Positions 42,426 to 50,629 of a stretch of 64,000 nt of DNA are shown one piece after another. The position numbers and the translations under genes are program-made. Source of the stretch: Pseudarthrobacter phenanthrenivorans (lineage in GTDB: Bacteria > Actinomycetota > Actinomycetes > Actinomycetales > Micrococcaceae); NCBI RefSeq assembly GCF_000813845.1, contig NZ_JWTB01000019.1, positions 62,001-126,000 on the forward strand, in the 5' to 3' direction. Each line of letters starts with the position of its first letter. Position 1 is the stretch's first letter. A model generated the notes under the pieces. The model saw only the letters and a list, made by a program, of their open reading frames with translations, was not told the origin of the DNA and searched no databases.

Positions 42426-42473
42426 TGCTCCGTACTTGTCGTTTTGAGGGGTCAAAACGACAAGTACGGAGCA
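42426..42473. repeat. 48-nt palindromic repeat, copy 2
   Basis: 22-bp perfect arms close on a GGGG loop. Outer arm TGCTCCGTA, flank CGAC and downstream ATGGATG match copy 1 (25635-25682). The middle of each arm differs from copy 1, but both sides change together, so pairing is kept. Confidence 0.85.
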
Positions 42474-42483
42474 ATGGATGGGG

Positions 42484-43554
42484 TCACCAGCCGCTGCGGG
42501 TGGGTGTGTGGCCCTTCCGGGAATCTTCGGGCATGGTCATGCCGGCCCGCAGGCCGAGCAGCCGGATCGGGTGCCCCGGCTCGATCCTGGACAGCAGGTC
42601 GAGCGCCGTTGCCAGGACGACGGCAGGATCCGAGGTTTCAGGGATCTTGCGTGCATAGGTTTTGGTGGTGAATGGGGCATAGCGCACCTTCAGCGTCACG
42701 CCGGTAACGGGCCTGCCTTCGGCGGCGACATCCTCCAGGACGTGCGCGGCCAGCTCCCGGACGGCGTCCTCAATCCGTGCCCCGTCGGTCAGGTCCCGCT
42801 GGAAAGTTGTCTCGCGGCTGTGCCCGCGCGCCACCCATGGGGTGTCATCGACAATCCGGGAGCCGTCTCCCCGTCCCAGTTGCGCGTACCAAGGGCCCAT
42901 TTTTGGCCCGAACTCCGGAACCAGGTCATCGGGGTTGGCAGCCGCCAGTTCAGCAACAGTCTTGATCCCAAGGGTGGCGAGCCGGCGGGACACCGCCTTT
43001 CCCACACCCCAGAGGTCGATGGTGGGCCGCTCCCCCATGACCTCAAGCCAATTCGCTTGGGTGAGGCGGAAAACGCCCGCGGGTTTGCCGAACGTCGTTG
43101 CGACCTTGGCACGCACCAGGGTGTCCCCGATGCCGACGCTGCAGTGCAGGCGTGTTTCCGCAAGGACAGCCTCCTGCAGCCGGCGGGCAAAGGCTTCGGG
43201 ATCAGCCGTCTCAAGGCCGACGAATGCCTCATCCCAGCCGAGCACCTGGACAGTGGCTCCCGGCTGGGAGCGCAGGACCGCCATGACCTTGTCCGACGCT
43301 TCAAGGTAGGCCTCATGGTCCACGGGCAGGATGACGGCATCGGGTACTTTCCGCGCAGCGATGCGCAGCGGCATCCCGGACCCCACCCCGTAGGCCCTGG
43401 CCTCGTAGGACGCGGTAGACACCACGGCCCGCTCGGTGGGGTCGCCGCGTCCGCCCACAATGACGGGCTTGCCGGCCAGTTCAGGTCTTCGCAGCACCTC
43501 AACAGCAGCGATGAACTGGTCAAGGTCCACATGCAGCACCCACGGTTCGCTCAC
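42484..43554 (-). CDS. dinB: Y-family DNA polymerase (DinB/Pol IV-like) with Ile steric gate
   Basis: A translesion DNA polymerase of 356 residues. The N-terminal HVDLDQFIAAVEVLRRPELAGK carries the first catalytic Asp (residue 10). GWDEAFVGLETADPEAF supplies the Asp-Glu pair of the palm, and SVGIGDTLVRAKVATTFGKPAG is the conserved thumb-side text. The residue at the steric-gate place is Ile15 instead of Tyr or Phe. Mycobacterial DinB2 has Leu there and accepts ribonucleotides, so this enzyme may do the same. No C-terminal beta-clamp motif is obvious. The GTG start has CAGACT 7 nt upstream and no RBS. Confidence 0.88.
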   Translation of the reverse strand: MSEPWVLHVDLDQFIAAVEVLRRPELAGKPVIVGGRGDPTERAVVSTASYEARAYGVGSGMPLRIAARKVPDAVILPVDHEAYLEASDKVMAVLRSQPGATVQVLGWDEAFVGLETADPEAFARRLQEAVLAETRLHCSVGIGDTLVRAKVATTFGKPAGVFRLTQANWLEVMGERPTIDLWGVGKAVSRRLATLGIKTVAELAAANPDDLVPEFGPKMGPWYAQLGRGDGSRIVDDTPWVARGHSRETTFQRDLTDGARIEDAVRELAAHVLEDVAAEGRPVTGVTLKVRYAPFTTKTYARKIPETSDPAVVLATALDLLSRIEPGHPIRLLGLRAGMTMPEDSRKGHTPTRSGW

Positions 43555-43660
43555 AAGCCCCAGTCTGCCCCGGCCACGCAGCACGCACCACCCCGCCTCC
43601 CGCCGTCGAATACCCCGGGCGCACAGGGACTCCGCAAGGACGGCGGGTTAGCCTTGGCCC

Positions 43661-44398
43661 ATGACCAACGTAGACCTCAGCGCTGCAGGCAGCGCTGCCG
43701 GCGGATCCCCTTCCCTGCACGGCTACCTTGCCGTGCCTGATGGACAGGGCCCTTTTCCCGGCGTCGTGATGATCCATGAAGCGTTTGGCTTGGACGACCA
43801 GACACGGCGGCACGCGGACCGGCTGGCGCGGGCCGGGTATCTCACCCTCGCGGTGGACCTTTACAGCGACGGCGGCCCGCGGCGTTGCCTGGTGGGAACC
43901 ATGCGCGCCATGGCGGCGCGTACCGGCCGCCCGTTCATTGACATTGCCACGGCCCGCGCCTGGCTCGCGGAGTCTGAACTGGGCAACGGCAGGACCGGGG
44001 TGATCGGCTTCTGCATGGGCGGCGGATTTGCCCTCCTCGTGGCCCGGGACGGATTCGACGCCGCCTCGGTGAACTACGGCCGGCTGCCTGGAAAAGGGCA
44101 GGAAGACCTGGTGGAGGCACTGCGCGGCGCCTGCCCGATTGTGGCCAACTACGGCGGTGCGGACCGGTCGCTGAAGGGTGCGGCGGCGCGGCTCGACTCC
44201 GCTCTTGGCGAGCTGGGCATCGAGCACAGCGTGAAGGAATTCCCCGGCGCCGGCCACTCCTTCCTCAACGATGAAGAAATGGGGCCGGTTCTCCTCAGGC
44301 CGCTGATGCGGGTCATGGGCGTTGGTCCGGATCCAGAGTCGGCACCGGAAGCCTGGCAGCGCATCGAGGACCATTTCGCCCGCTACCTGAAAGGCTAG
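43661..44398 (+). CDS. Dienelactone hydrolase-family protein
   Basis: A 245-residue alpha/beta-hydrolase. GVVMIHEAFGLDDQTRRHADRLA has the structural Glu, GVIGFCMGGGFALLVA carries the nucleophilic Cys, and PGAGHSFLNDEE the catalytic His. Cys as nucleophile is the mark of dienelactone hydrolase (chloroaromatic ring-fission products). No catechol pathway gene lies nearby, so the natural substrate is open. The ATG has TAGCCT 6 nt upstream and no RBS, fitting a leaderless mRNA. It is divergent from dinB. Confidence 0.86.
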   Translation: MTNVDLSAAGSAAGGSPSLHGYLAVPDGQGPFPGVVMIHEAFGLDDQTRRHADRLARAGYLTLAVDLYSDGGPRRCLVGTMRAMAARTGRPFIDIATARAWLAESELGNGRTGVIGFCMGGGFALLVARDGFDAASVNYGRLPGKGQEDLVEALRGACPIVANYGGADRSLKGAAARLDSALGELGIEHSVKEFPGAGHSFLNDEEMGPVLLRPLMRVMGVGPDPESAPEAWQRIEDHFARYLKG

Positions 44399-44433
44399 GC
44401 GGGGTACGGCCCCGGACTGTCCCGCAAAAAGCG

Positions 44434-44470
44434 GACGGCGGGCCGCCCACTGAAGGGGCGTCCCGCCGTC
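44434..44470. terminator. Hairpin between the hydrolase and permease genes
   Basis: GACGGCGGG pairs with CCCGCCGTC around a 19-nt loop that can fold further (GCC/GGC). It lies between two convergent genes and can serve both. Confidence 0.65.
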
Positions 44471-44489
44471 GGACGTGATCTTGGAGCCG

Positions 44490-45953
44490 TCAGCTGTAAA
44501 GCTCGCTCTTGGGCTCGTTGTTCTTGACTTTCTGCCAGCCAAGCCACAGGACCAGCGCGAAGAAGGGGATGGTGGCCAGGGTCCACAGCCCCAGGTAGAA
44601 CACCTCGCCGTCCTTGCTGGTCATGGTGTCGAAACCGATCAGCACCGTGATGGCCAGCAGCCCCAGCAGGCCGGCCCAGCTGGTCCAGGGTGACCCCGGC
44701 ATGGGCAGGGATGACACCGCGCCCTTCTTCTTCCGCAGTACGATCTGGCTGGCGAAGATGGAGCCCCAGCAGAAGATCACGCCGATCGAGGCGGTGTTCA
44801 GGGCGAGGTCGAACGCGTGCGATCCGCCCAGCCAGATGTTCAGCATGATGCCCACCAGGTAGAACGCCGCGATGGCGAGGATGGCCGCGTAGGGGACGTG
44901 GCGGGAGGACATTTTGGTGAGCCACTGCGGGGCGTGGCCGTTGTTGGCCATGGTGCGGAACACGCGGCCGATCGAGTAGAGGCCCGAGTTGCAGGACGAC
45001 AGCGCGGCGGTGATCACGATCATGTTCATCACGTCGCCCACCCAGCCCAGGCCCATCTGGCCGAAGACGGTGACGAAGGGGGACGTGCCGGCCTTGTACT
45101 GGTCGGACGGCAGCAGCATGGCGAGCAGGGTCACCGAACCGACGTAGAACACCACGATGCGGAGCACGACGGCGCGGATCGCCTTGGGCACTTCGCGTTC
45201 CGGGTTCTGCATCTCGCCGGCCGTGATGCCGACGAGTTCGATGCCGTTGTAGGCGAAGATGACGGCGTTGAGGACCAGCACCATCACGAGGGCGCCCTTG
45301 GGGAACATGCCGCCCTCACCTGCGAAGAGGTTGGCCACGGAGGCGTGGCCGCCGCCCACCTGGGCATTGGTGACCACCATGAAGGTGCCCACGGCCAGGA
45401 AGATCAGGATGGCGCCCACCTTGAGGCATGACGCCCAGAATTCGAACTCGCCGAACGCTTTGACGCTGAGCAGGTTCACGGCGACCAGCAGGGCCAGGGC
45501 GGCGATGGCTGAGGCTTCCACCGGGACATTGGGAAAGAAGAACTGGAAGTACAGGCCAATGGCGATCAGTTCGGCGATGCCTGTCATGCCCCAGTTGATG
45601 AAGTACATCCAGCCGGAGAGGTAGGCGCCCTTCTTGCCGAACATCTCGCCGGCATAGCTGACGAACGAGCCGGAGGTCTGGCGGTACATGATGAGTTCGC
45701 CCAGGGCACGCATCAGCAGGTAGGCGATCACGCCGGCGATGGCGTAGGAGAAAACCAGGGCCGGGCCGGTGGACGCGAGGCGTCCGCCGGCTCCCATGAA
45801 GAGGCCGACGCCGATGGCGCCGCCCATGGCAATCATGGTGACATGGCGCCGGCCGAGTGTCTTGCTGTAGCCCTCGGCGCTGAGGGTGGGGTCGACGACG
45901 GCGGCGGATGGGGCCGTGCTGTTCTTGAGGTCTGTGGGGGTACTTTGAGGCAC
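44490..45953 (-). CDS. Amino acid permease (AAT/APC family)
   Basis: A 12-helix APC-superfamily transporter of 487 residues, probably a proton symporter for an amino acid. TLGRRHVTMIAMGGAIGVGLFMGAG at helix 1 and MRALGELIMYRQTSGSFVSYAGEMFG at the loop after helix 2 are the AAT-family signature. NGIELVGITAGEMQNPEREVPKAIRAV is the sixth-helix/loop signature. The sequence resembles the AnsP/GABA-permease branch, so Asn, Gln or GABA are possible substrates. I chose a GTG start because AAGGAACAG precedes it; an ATG 11 codons earlier has no RBS. The gene is monocistronic. Confidence 0.87.
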   Translation of the reverse strand: MPQSTPTDLKNSTAPSAAVVDPTLSAEGYSKTLGRRHVTMIAMGGAIGVGLFMGAGGRLASTGPALVFSYAIAGVIAYLLMRALGELIMYRQTSGSFVSYAGEMFGKKGAYLSGWMYFINWGMTGIAELIAIGLYFQFFFPNVPVEASAIAALALLVAVNLLSVKAFGEFEFWASCLKVGAILIFLAVGTFMVVTNAQVGGGHASVANLFAGEGGMFPKGALVMVLVLNAVIFAYNGIELVGITAGEMQNPEREVPKAIRAVVLRIVVFYVGSVTLLAMLLPSDQYKAGTSPFVTVFGQMGLGWVGDVMNMIVITAALSSCNSGLYSIGRVFRTMANNGHAPQWLTKMSSRHVPYAAILAIAAFYLVGIMLNIWLGGSHAFDLALNTASIGVIFCWGSIFASQIVLRKKKGAVSSLPMPGSPWTSWAGLLGLLAITVLIGFDTMTSKDGEVFYLGLWTLATIPFFALVLWLGWQKVKNNEPKSELYS

Positions 45954-46161
45954 AACTGTTCCTTGTGGGTTGGGGGTTGGCCGCATCCGGGCTTCGTATG
46001 ATCAAGCTCACAAAATTCGGCCACTCAGCCTTGAGGCCAGCATTTGTGAGGGCAATCCGACGAACTGCCGAAGCTTCAAGCGGCCTGTCCATCCTACAAG
46101 ACAGTCCGGGGTGCTACGTGACGCGCACTACACAGGGGGCGCGCGGCGCTAGGCTGAAACC

Positions 46162-46923
46162 ATGGCCACAGCCCACCGCTTACCGCCCGCCCCGCAGCCG
46201 CAGCTGTACCGGTTCTCGCCGATCGACGGCGCGACGCTCTGCCTGTACGTTGCCATCGCCGGCTTCTTCGCAGTCGCCGGGGATCTGGTGGAACCCCTCC
46301 TTCGGCGGGTGGCCCCATCCCCTGCGGCTGCCTCCTACGCTGTGAACCTGCTCTTCTATGCCTCAGTGGGAATACTGGCACTGCTGGCGGCCCGCAAGGT
46401 GGTGGTCCGCGACCTCAAAGTCCTGGCAACCCGGCCATGGTTCACACTGCTGATGGTCCCGGCGGCCGTCATCGCCATGCTGATTCTCACGGCCATTGTG
46501 GTGGCGGCGAACGGACAGGTGCAGACCTCCCAGAACCAGGCGGGACTGCAGGCCCTGATGCAGCAGGTCCCGGCGTGGTTGATGGTTCCGCTGCTGGTGG
46601 TGGTGGGTCCGTTCGTGGAGGAGTACATCTTCCGCCACCTGCTGATCGGCAAGCTCAGCAGGCGCGTGAACATCTGGATCTGCTGCGCGCTGTCCGTGGT
46701 GCTGTTCGCCGCGCTTCACATCGTGGGGCAGGAGGCGGTCACCCTCACCGCGTTGCTCCCGTACCTTGCCATGGGCGCCACACTGGTGTCCGTCTACATG
46801 TGGACCGGGAAGAACGTGATGTTCTCCTACCTCGTGCACGCAGCCAAGAACCTGCTGGCGGTGGTGCTGGTGTACGCCATCCCGCCGGAGCTTTTCGAAC
46901 AGATGCAGAACATGCAGGCGTAG
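46162..46923 (+). CDS. CPBP (CAAX/Abi) intramembrane protease
   Basis: A membrane-embedded glutamic protease of 253 residues with about 6-7 helices. GPFVEEYIFRHLLIGKLSRR carries the EExxxR motif, LFAALHIVG the FxxxH motif, and MFSYLVHAAKNLLAVV the third conserved (HxxxN) motif. Members process membrane or prenylated proteins, or give bacteriocin self-immunity. A TAGGCT box lies 6 nt before the ATG with no RBS, so the mRNA is probably leaderless. It is divergent from the permease gene and has no partner gene that would point to a substrate. Confidence 0.85.
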   Translation: MATAHRLPPAPQPQLYRFSPIDGATLCLYVAIAGFFAVAGDLVEPLLRRVAPSPAAASYAVNLLFYASVGILALLAARKVVVRDLKVLATRPWFTLLMVPAAVIAMLILTAIVVAANGQVQTSQNQAGLQALMQQVPAWLMVPLLVVVGPFVEEYIFRHLLIGKLSRRVNIWICCALSVVLFAALHIVGQEAVTLTALLPYLAMGATLVSVYMWTGKNVMFSYLVHAAKNLLAVVLVYAIPPELFEQMQNMQA

Positions 46924-46962
46924 GCCTGCACGTTCTGTCCCGCACCCGCCCGCGCCGTGGCC

Positions 46963-48708
46963 TTAAGCCGGCAGCGTGTACCCCCGGCACGTGAACCGGC
47001 TGCTGCCGTTCGTCCAGCCCGTGACGTAAACCTTGATGCCGAAGGCGGCGTTGGTGCCGCCAAGGTAGCGGTAGCTTTCGCCAGGGTTGTAGCCCGCCGG
47101 GGCATCCGGATCGGCTGCCAGGCCAGGTCCGAACTCGATGACGTCGCGTCCAACCCGGTACGTGCCGGTACCGGCCACCAACTGGAAGGTGCCGGGCGCA
47201 CCCGCAGGCTCGACGCCGTCGAGCACCCCGCCCGGCCGGAAGGTAAGTTCCAGGGCAAAGGCGGTCCTGGTGCCCTCGAAACCGATGTCGATGCGGGCCT
47301 GGGGGCCCTCGCAGTGCACTGATATTTCCGTCGCCAGCCGGTGCACGTCGGCGGGGCGGGCGCTGAACTCCATGCCGGCGCTGAACCTGCCTTCGTGCTC
47401 CAGGGCGTAGATCCCATCTGCCCGCACCTTGTCCGGCGGCAAGGGCTGGTAGAAGTTCGCCTCCACCTCCTCCGAGAGCACCACCGAGTTGCCCTGCCGG
47501 ACCGTGCGCTGGCTGCGGAACGGGCCCAGGTCGAAGAAGCTCCTGGACAGCCGGACGTCGGAGAGCAGCGCCGCGCCGTGGCCAAAGCGGAGGAATGTGG
47601 GGTTGGTGGCCAGGCCCGAGCCCACTCCCGGGACCAGGGGATCGCAGCCGCCGAACACCGTGGCCACCGAACCGCCGGAACGGAAGCGGTACACCCCGCA
47701 ACTTTCCAATGCAGCCTCGCCCGGGGCCAAGGCCGGGGGCAGTGGCTGCCCGCCGGCCAGTGCCTGCTCCCCGGCGGCAGACGGTACTGCCGGGCATGCC
47801 GCGGCCAGCCACGGGTCCACCCTGGCGAGGGCCAACAGCTTGGCGGGTTCGTGCAGTGGAAGCCCGGCCAGCCAGGCGGCCGCGGCAGCAAAGTCGAGCC
47901 GCGCGTCCTGTGCGGCCAGTCGCAGGTAGGAGTGGAGGAAGGGGGCGGCGTCAAAGGCCATCCATTGGTCCTGCCGGCGGGAGAACAGCGATTCCACGGT
48001 GCCCTCACCATTGAACCAGGGCAGGAAGGCGGTGAGGTTGCGCCGGACGTGGTCCAGAAGCTCCGGATGGTCGGCGCAGTCCGCAATTGCCAGCAGGGAC
48101 GGGTTGGTGACGGCCGTGGCGTACAGCGGACTTCGCTCCGAGTACATGCCGTCCGGCAGCTGGTCGATGCCTTCCGCCAGCCACTGGGCGATCCGGGCGG
48201 GAATATCCGGCCGCGGCTGGAGCACGTTGATCTGGGCCAGGGCCGCGCAAAGCTCCCAGCGGTGGTTGGGGGTGTGCACCCCGCCCGCCACCATGGCGTC
48301 GACGGACCGCGCCACGATGCCGGCCAGCCGCACGTCCACCCGTTGCAGCAGGCGGCCCGGCACAGCCATCCCGCGGATGAGCCGCAGTGCCAGGCATACG
48401 TCATTGAGGGTGAACGCCGAGTCCGGCGGGGAGCACAGGTTGGTGCCGTCGAACAGGCCCGTAGGTCCCTGAAGCGCCTCCAGCCGGTCCAGGCACGCGG
48501 CCATCGCCGCACCGGCGCGCTCCGCGCCCAGGAAGGCGGAGCCGGGCTGGGTATAGACCGTGACCAGGTCCAGCAGCCTGGCCATGGCGGGCCGGTGCGC
48601 CAAGGCCGGAACGTCGCCGTCGTGCGTTGCAAGGAACGCCGCCACGTGCCGGTCCGCGGCCCCTGCCACCTGGTCAAGGAATGCTGTGTTCACAGTTGCT
48701 GTCTGCAC
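46963..48708 (-). CDS. Putative alpha/alpha-toroid carbohydrate-active enzyme, family not identified
   Basis: A 581-residue cytosolic protein (no signal peptide). The first two thirds are helical, with repeated AALAQINVLQPRPDIPARIAQWL-like hairpins suggesting an (alpha/alpha)n toroid. The last third is beta-rich (GVYRFRSGGSVATVFGGCDP, FRSQRTVRQGNSVVLSEEVEAN), like the second domain of heparinase II/III and related lyases. I cannot assign it to a family. It is the last gene of a sugar ABC-transporter operon, 39 bp after the permease, so it probably acts on the imported (oligo)saccharide. The GTG start has a GAAAGG RBS. No lyase catalytic residues could be pinned down. Confidence 0.6.
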   Translation of the reverse strand: MQTATVNTAFLDQVAGAADRHVAAFLATHDGDVPALAHRPAMARLLDLVTVYTQPGSAFLGAERAGAAMAACLDRLEALQGPTGLFDGTNLCSPPDSAFTLNDVCLALRLIRGMAVPGRLLQRVDVRLAGIVARSVDAMVAGGVHTPNHRWELCAALAQINVLQPRPDIPARIAQWLAEGIDQLPDGMYSERSPLYATAVTNPSLLAIADCADHPELLDHVRRNLTAFLPWFNGEGTVESLFSRRQDQWMAFDAAPFLHSYLRLAAQDARLDFAAAAAWLAGLPLHEPAKLLALARVDPWLAAACPAVPSAAGEQALAGGQPLPPALAPGEAALESCGVYRFRSGGSVATVFGGCDPLVPGVGSGLATNPTFLRFGHGAALLSDVRLSRSFFDLGPFRSQRTVRQGNSVVLSEEVEANFYQPLPPDKVRADGIYALEHEGRFSAGMEFSARPADVHRLATEISVHCEGPQARIDIGFEGTRTAFALELTFRPGGVLDGVEPAGAPGTFQLVAGTGTYRVGRDVIEFGPGLAADPDAPAGYNPGESYRYLGGTNAAFGIKVYVTGWTNGSSRFTCRGYTLPA

Positions 48709-48747
48709 TGTTGCTGCCTTTCACCGGTCCCGCCGTGCGGGACCGTC

Positions 48748-49680
48748 CTAGTCCTTCAAGCCGGCGCTGACATCCGCGTTCAGCACGTACTTTTGGAAGA
48801 CGAAGAACACCAATACCAGGGGCAGGAGGGAAATCACGGAAGCCCCCAGGAGGACCGGCCAGTCGATGTTTTCCGCACCCACGATGCTCCGCAAGGCAAC
48901 CTGGAGGGTGTACCACTTGGGATCGTTGAGCACGATCAGCGGCCAGATGTAGTCGTTCCAGCGCCACTGGAAGGAGAAGATGGCCAGCGTGAAGAGGATC
49001 GGCTTGGAGAGCGGCAGCATGATCCTGAAGAAGATGGCCAGTTCGCCGGCGCCGTCGATCCTGGCGGAGTGCAGCAGGTCGTCCGGAACCGTGAGGAAGA
49101 ACTGCCGGAACATGAATACTCCGGTGGCGGTCAGCACGGACGGCACAATGATGCCCGCCAGCGAGTTGTACAGGCCAAGGTCCCGGATCACGGAGAACGT
49201 GGGGTTCAGGATGACCTCGGTGGGGAGCATGGTGGTGGCGAGGATACAGACGAAGAACAGCCTGGTGCCCTTGTTGTTGTACTTGGCGAGCGCATATCCC
49301 GTGCACGCGCTGAAGAAGACCGTCAGCACGGTGGTCACGATGGACACCGTGGCCGTGTTCAGGAAGTACTGGGCGAAGTCCACCCGTTCCCAGGCATCCA
49401 CAAAGCCCTGGAACGTCCATTCGCGGGGAATCATCGACAGCGGGTAACTGAACAACTCACTGCCTGGTTTGAATGAGCTCAACAGGAACCAGAGCAGGGG
49501 CAGTGCGTACAGGGCGGCGATCAGCCACATCAGGACGGTCAGCGGGATGGATGCCTTGGCACGGAGTTCCGTGTTGCCCGGCCGCTGGCGCGCCCGCCTG
49601 GCGGGCGTTGCGGAGGCGCGCTCCGCGCCCAGGACGGGTTCCTCCGCCACGGCGGGAGGCAGGTTGGCAGCTGTAGCCAT
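48748..49680 (-). CDS. Sugar ABC transporter permease (CUT1, MalG type)
   Basis: One of two membrane subunits of a binding-protein-dependent sugar importer. The 310-residue protein has six predicted helices after an Ala-rich cytoplasmic N-terminus of about 45 residues. The EAA loop that docks the ATPase is LLHSARIDGAGELAIFFRIMLPLSKPI. The helices and FKPGSELFSYPLSMIPREW match the MalG group. It lies 3 bp downstream of the MalF-type gene on the same strand. No ATPase gene is in the operon; a shared MsiK-like subunit encoded elsewhere is usual in actinobacteria. Confidence 0.9.
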   Translation of the reverse strand: MATAANLPPAVAEEPVLGAERASATPARRARQRPGNTELRAKASIPLTVLMWLIAALYALPLLWFLLSSFKPGSELFSYPLSMIPREWTFQGFVDAWERVDFAQYFLNTATVSIVTTVLTVFFSACTGYALAKYNNKGTRLFFVCILATTMLPTEVILNPTFSVIRDLGLYNSLAGIIVPSVLTATGVFMFRQFFLTVPDDLLHSARIDGAGELAIFFRIMLPLSKPILFTLAIFSFQWRWNDYIWPLIVLNDPKWYTLQVALRSIVGAENIDWPVLLGASVISLLPLVLVFFVFQKYVLNADVSAGLKD

Positions 49681-49683
49681 GGG

Positions 49684-50625
49684 TCAGCCCTTCTTCCGGT
49701 TGAACCGCAGCTGGATGAGGGCGATGGCCAGGAGGACCACCATCAGCACCATGGAGGCAGCGCTGGCGTAGCCCACCTTTGACTGCTCGAACCCGGTTTT
49801 GTAGATGTACTGCACGATCAGCGTGTTCTGCGTCCCCGGTCCGCCACCGGTCAGCGCCTGGATCATGGCGAATTCCTTCATGGCATGGATGGTGGAGAGC
49901 AGGATGACCATGAACGACGTCGGCGCGATCCCCGGGAGCGTGACGTGCCGGAAGCGTTGCCACGCGTTGGCCCCGTCCAGTTCCGCTGCCTCGAGCAGGG
50001 ACTCTGGGATGTTCTTCAGCGCCGCAACGAACAGCAGCATGTTGAAGGCGGTGCCGCCCCAGGCCGAGGCGAAGATGACGACGGCCAGGGCGAGGTTGCC
50101 GTCGCTTGACCAGGGCAGGGGGTTGCCGCCCAGCGTGGAAATCACGAAGTTGACGAACCCGAAGTCCTGGCCGAACAGCCACTTCCAAATGACGCCGACC
50201 ACGATCGGCGAAATCAGCCAGGGCAGGAAGATCACCATTTTGGCTGCCGTCCGGCCGCGGACAGCCTTGCTGGCCAGCAGCGCTGCGACGCCCAGGGAGC
50301 AGACGTATACCAGCGGGACCGACAGGACGGTGTATGCGAAGGTCCGGCCCAGCGCGCTGTAGAAGGCTGCGTCGGCAAAGAGCTTCTGGAAGTTGGCCAG
50401 GCCGATGAAGTGCAGTTTGCCGATGCCGCGGTAGTCGGTGAAGGAGTACAGCAGGCCCAGCGCCCCCGGCCAGACGAAGAAGACCAGGAAGAGGACCACG
50501 TTGACGCCGATCAGGACCAGCGGCGCAATGACGTAGCGGTTCCGGCGCTTCTGTGCGGATTTGCTGCGGGGCGGCAGCGCTGGCGCTTCGGGCGCCGCCA
50601 CCGTGCTGATGGTTGGTTGCGCCAC
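49684..50625 (-). CDS. Sugar ABC transporter permease (CUT1, MalF type)
   Basis: The partner membrane subunit, 313 residues and six helices. The EAA motif reads ESLLEAAELDGANAWQRFRHVTLPGIAP. The long periplasmic loop typical of E. coli MalF is absent, as is usual for actinobacterial CUT1 permeases. FYSALGRTFAYTVLSVPLVY is the conserved text before helix 3. The gene lies 4 bp from the substrate-binding protein gene and 3 bp from the MalG-type gene. Confidence 0.9.
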   Translation of the reverse strand: MAQPTISTVAAPEAPALPPRSKSAQKRRNRYVIAPLVLIGVNVVLFLVFFVWPGALGLLYSFTDYRGIGKLHFIGLANFQKLFADAAFYSALGRTFAYTVLSVPLVYVCSLGVAALLASKAVRGRTAAKMVIFLPWLISPIVVGVIWKWLFGQDFGFVNFVISTLGGNPLPWSSDGNLALAVVIFASAWGGTAFNMLLFVAALKNIPESLLEAAELDGANAWQRFRHVTLPGIAPTSFMVILLSTIHAMKEFAMIQALTGGGPGTQNTLIVQYIYKTGFEQSKVGYASAASMVLMVVLLAIALIQLRFNRKKG

Positions 50626-50629
50626 GGGA

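Noticed and set aside
47341..49476. A 711-codon open frame opposite the toroid-like enzyme and permease genes
   Set aside because: It crosses two well-supported genes antisense, and its composition is typical of shadow frames.
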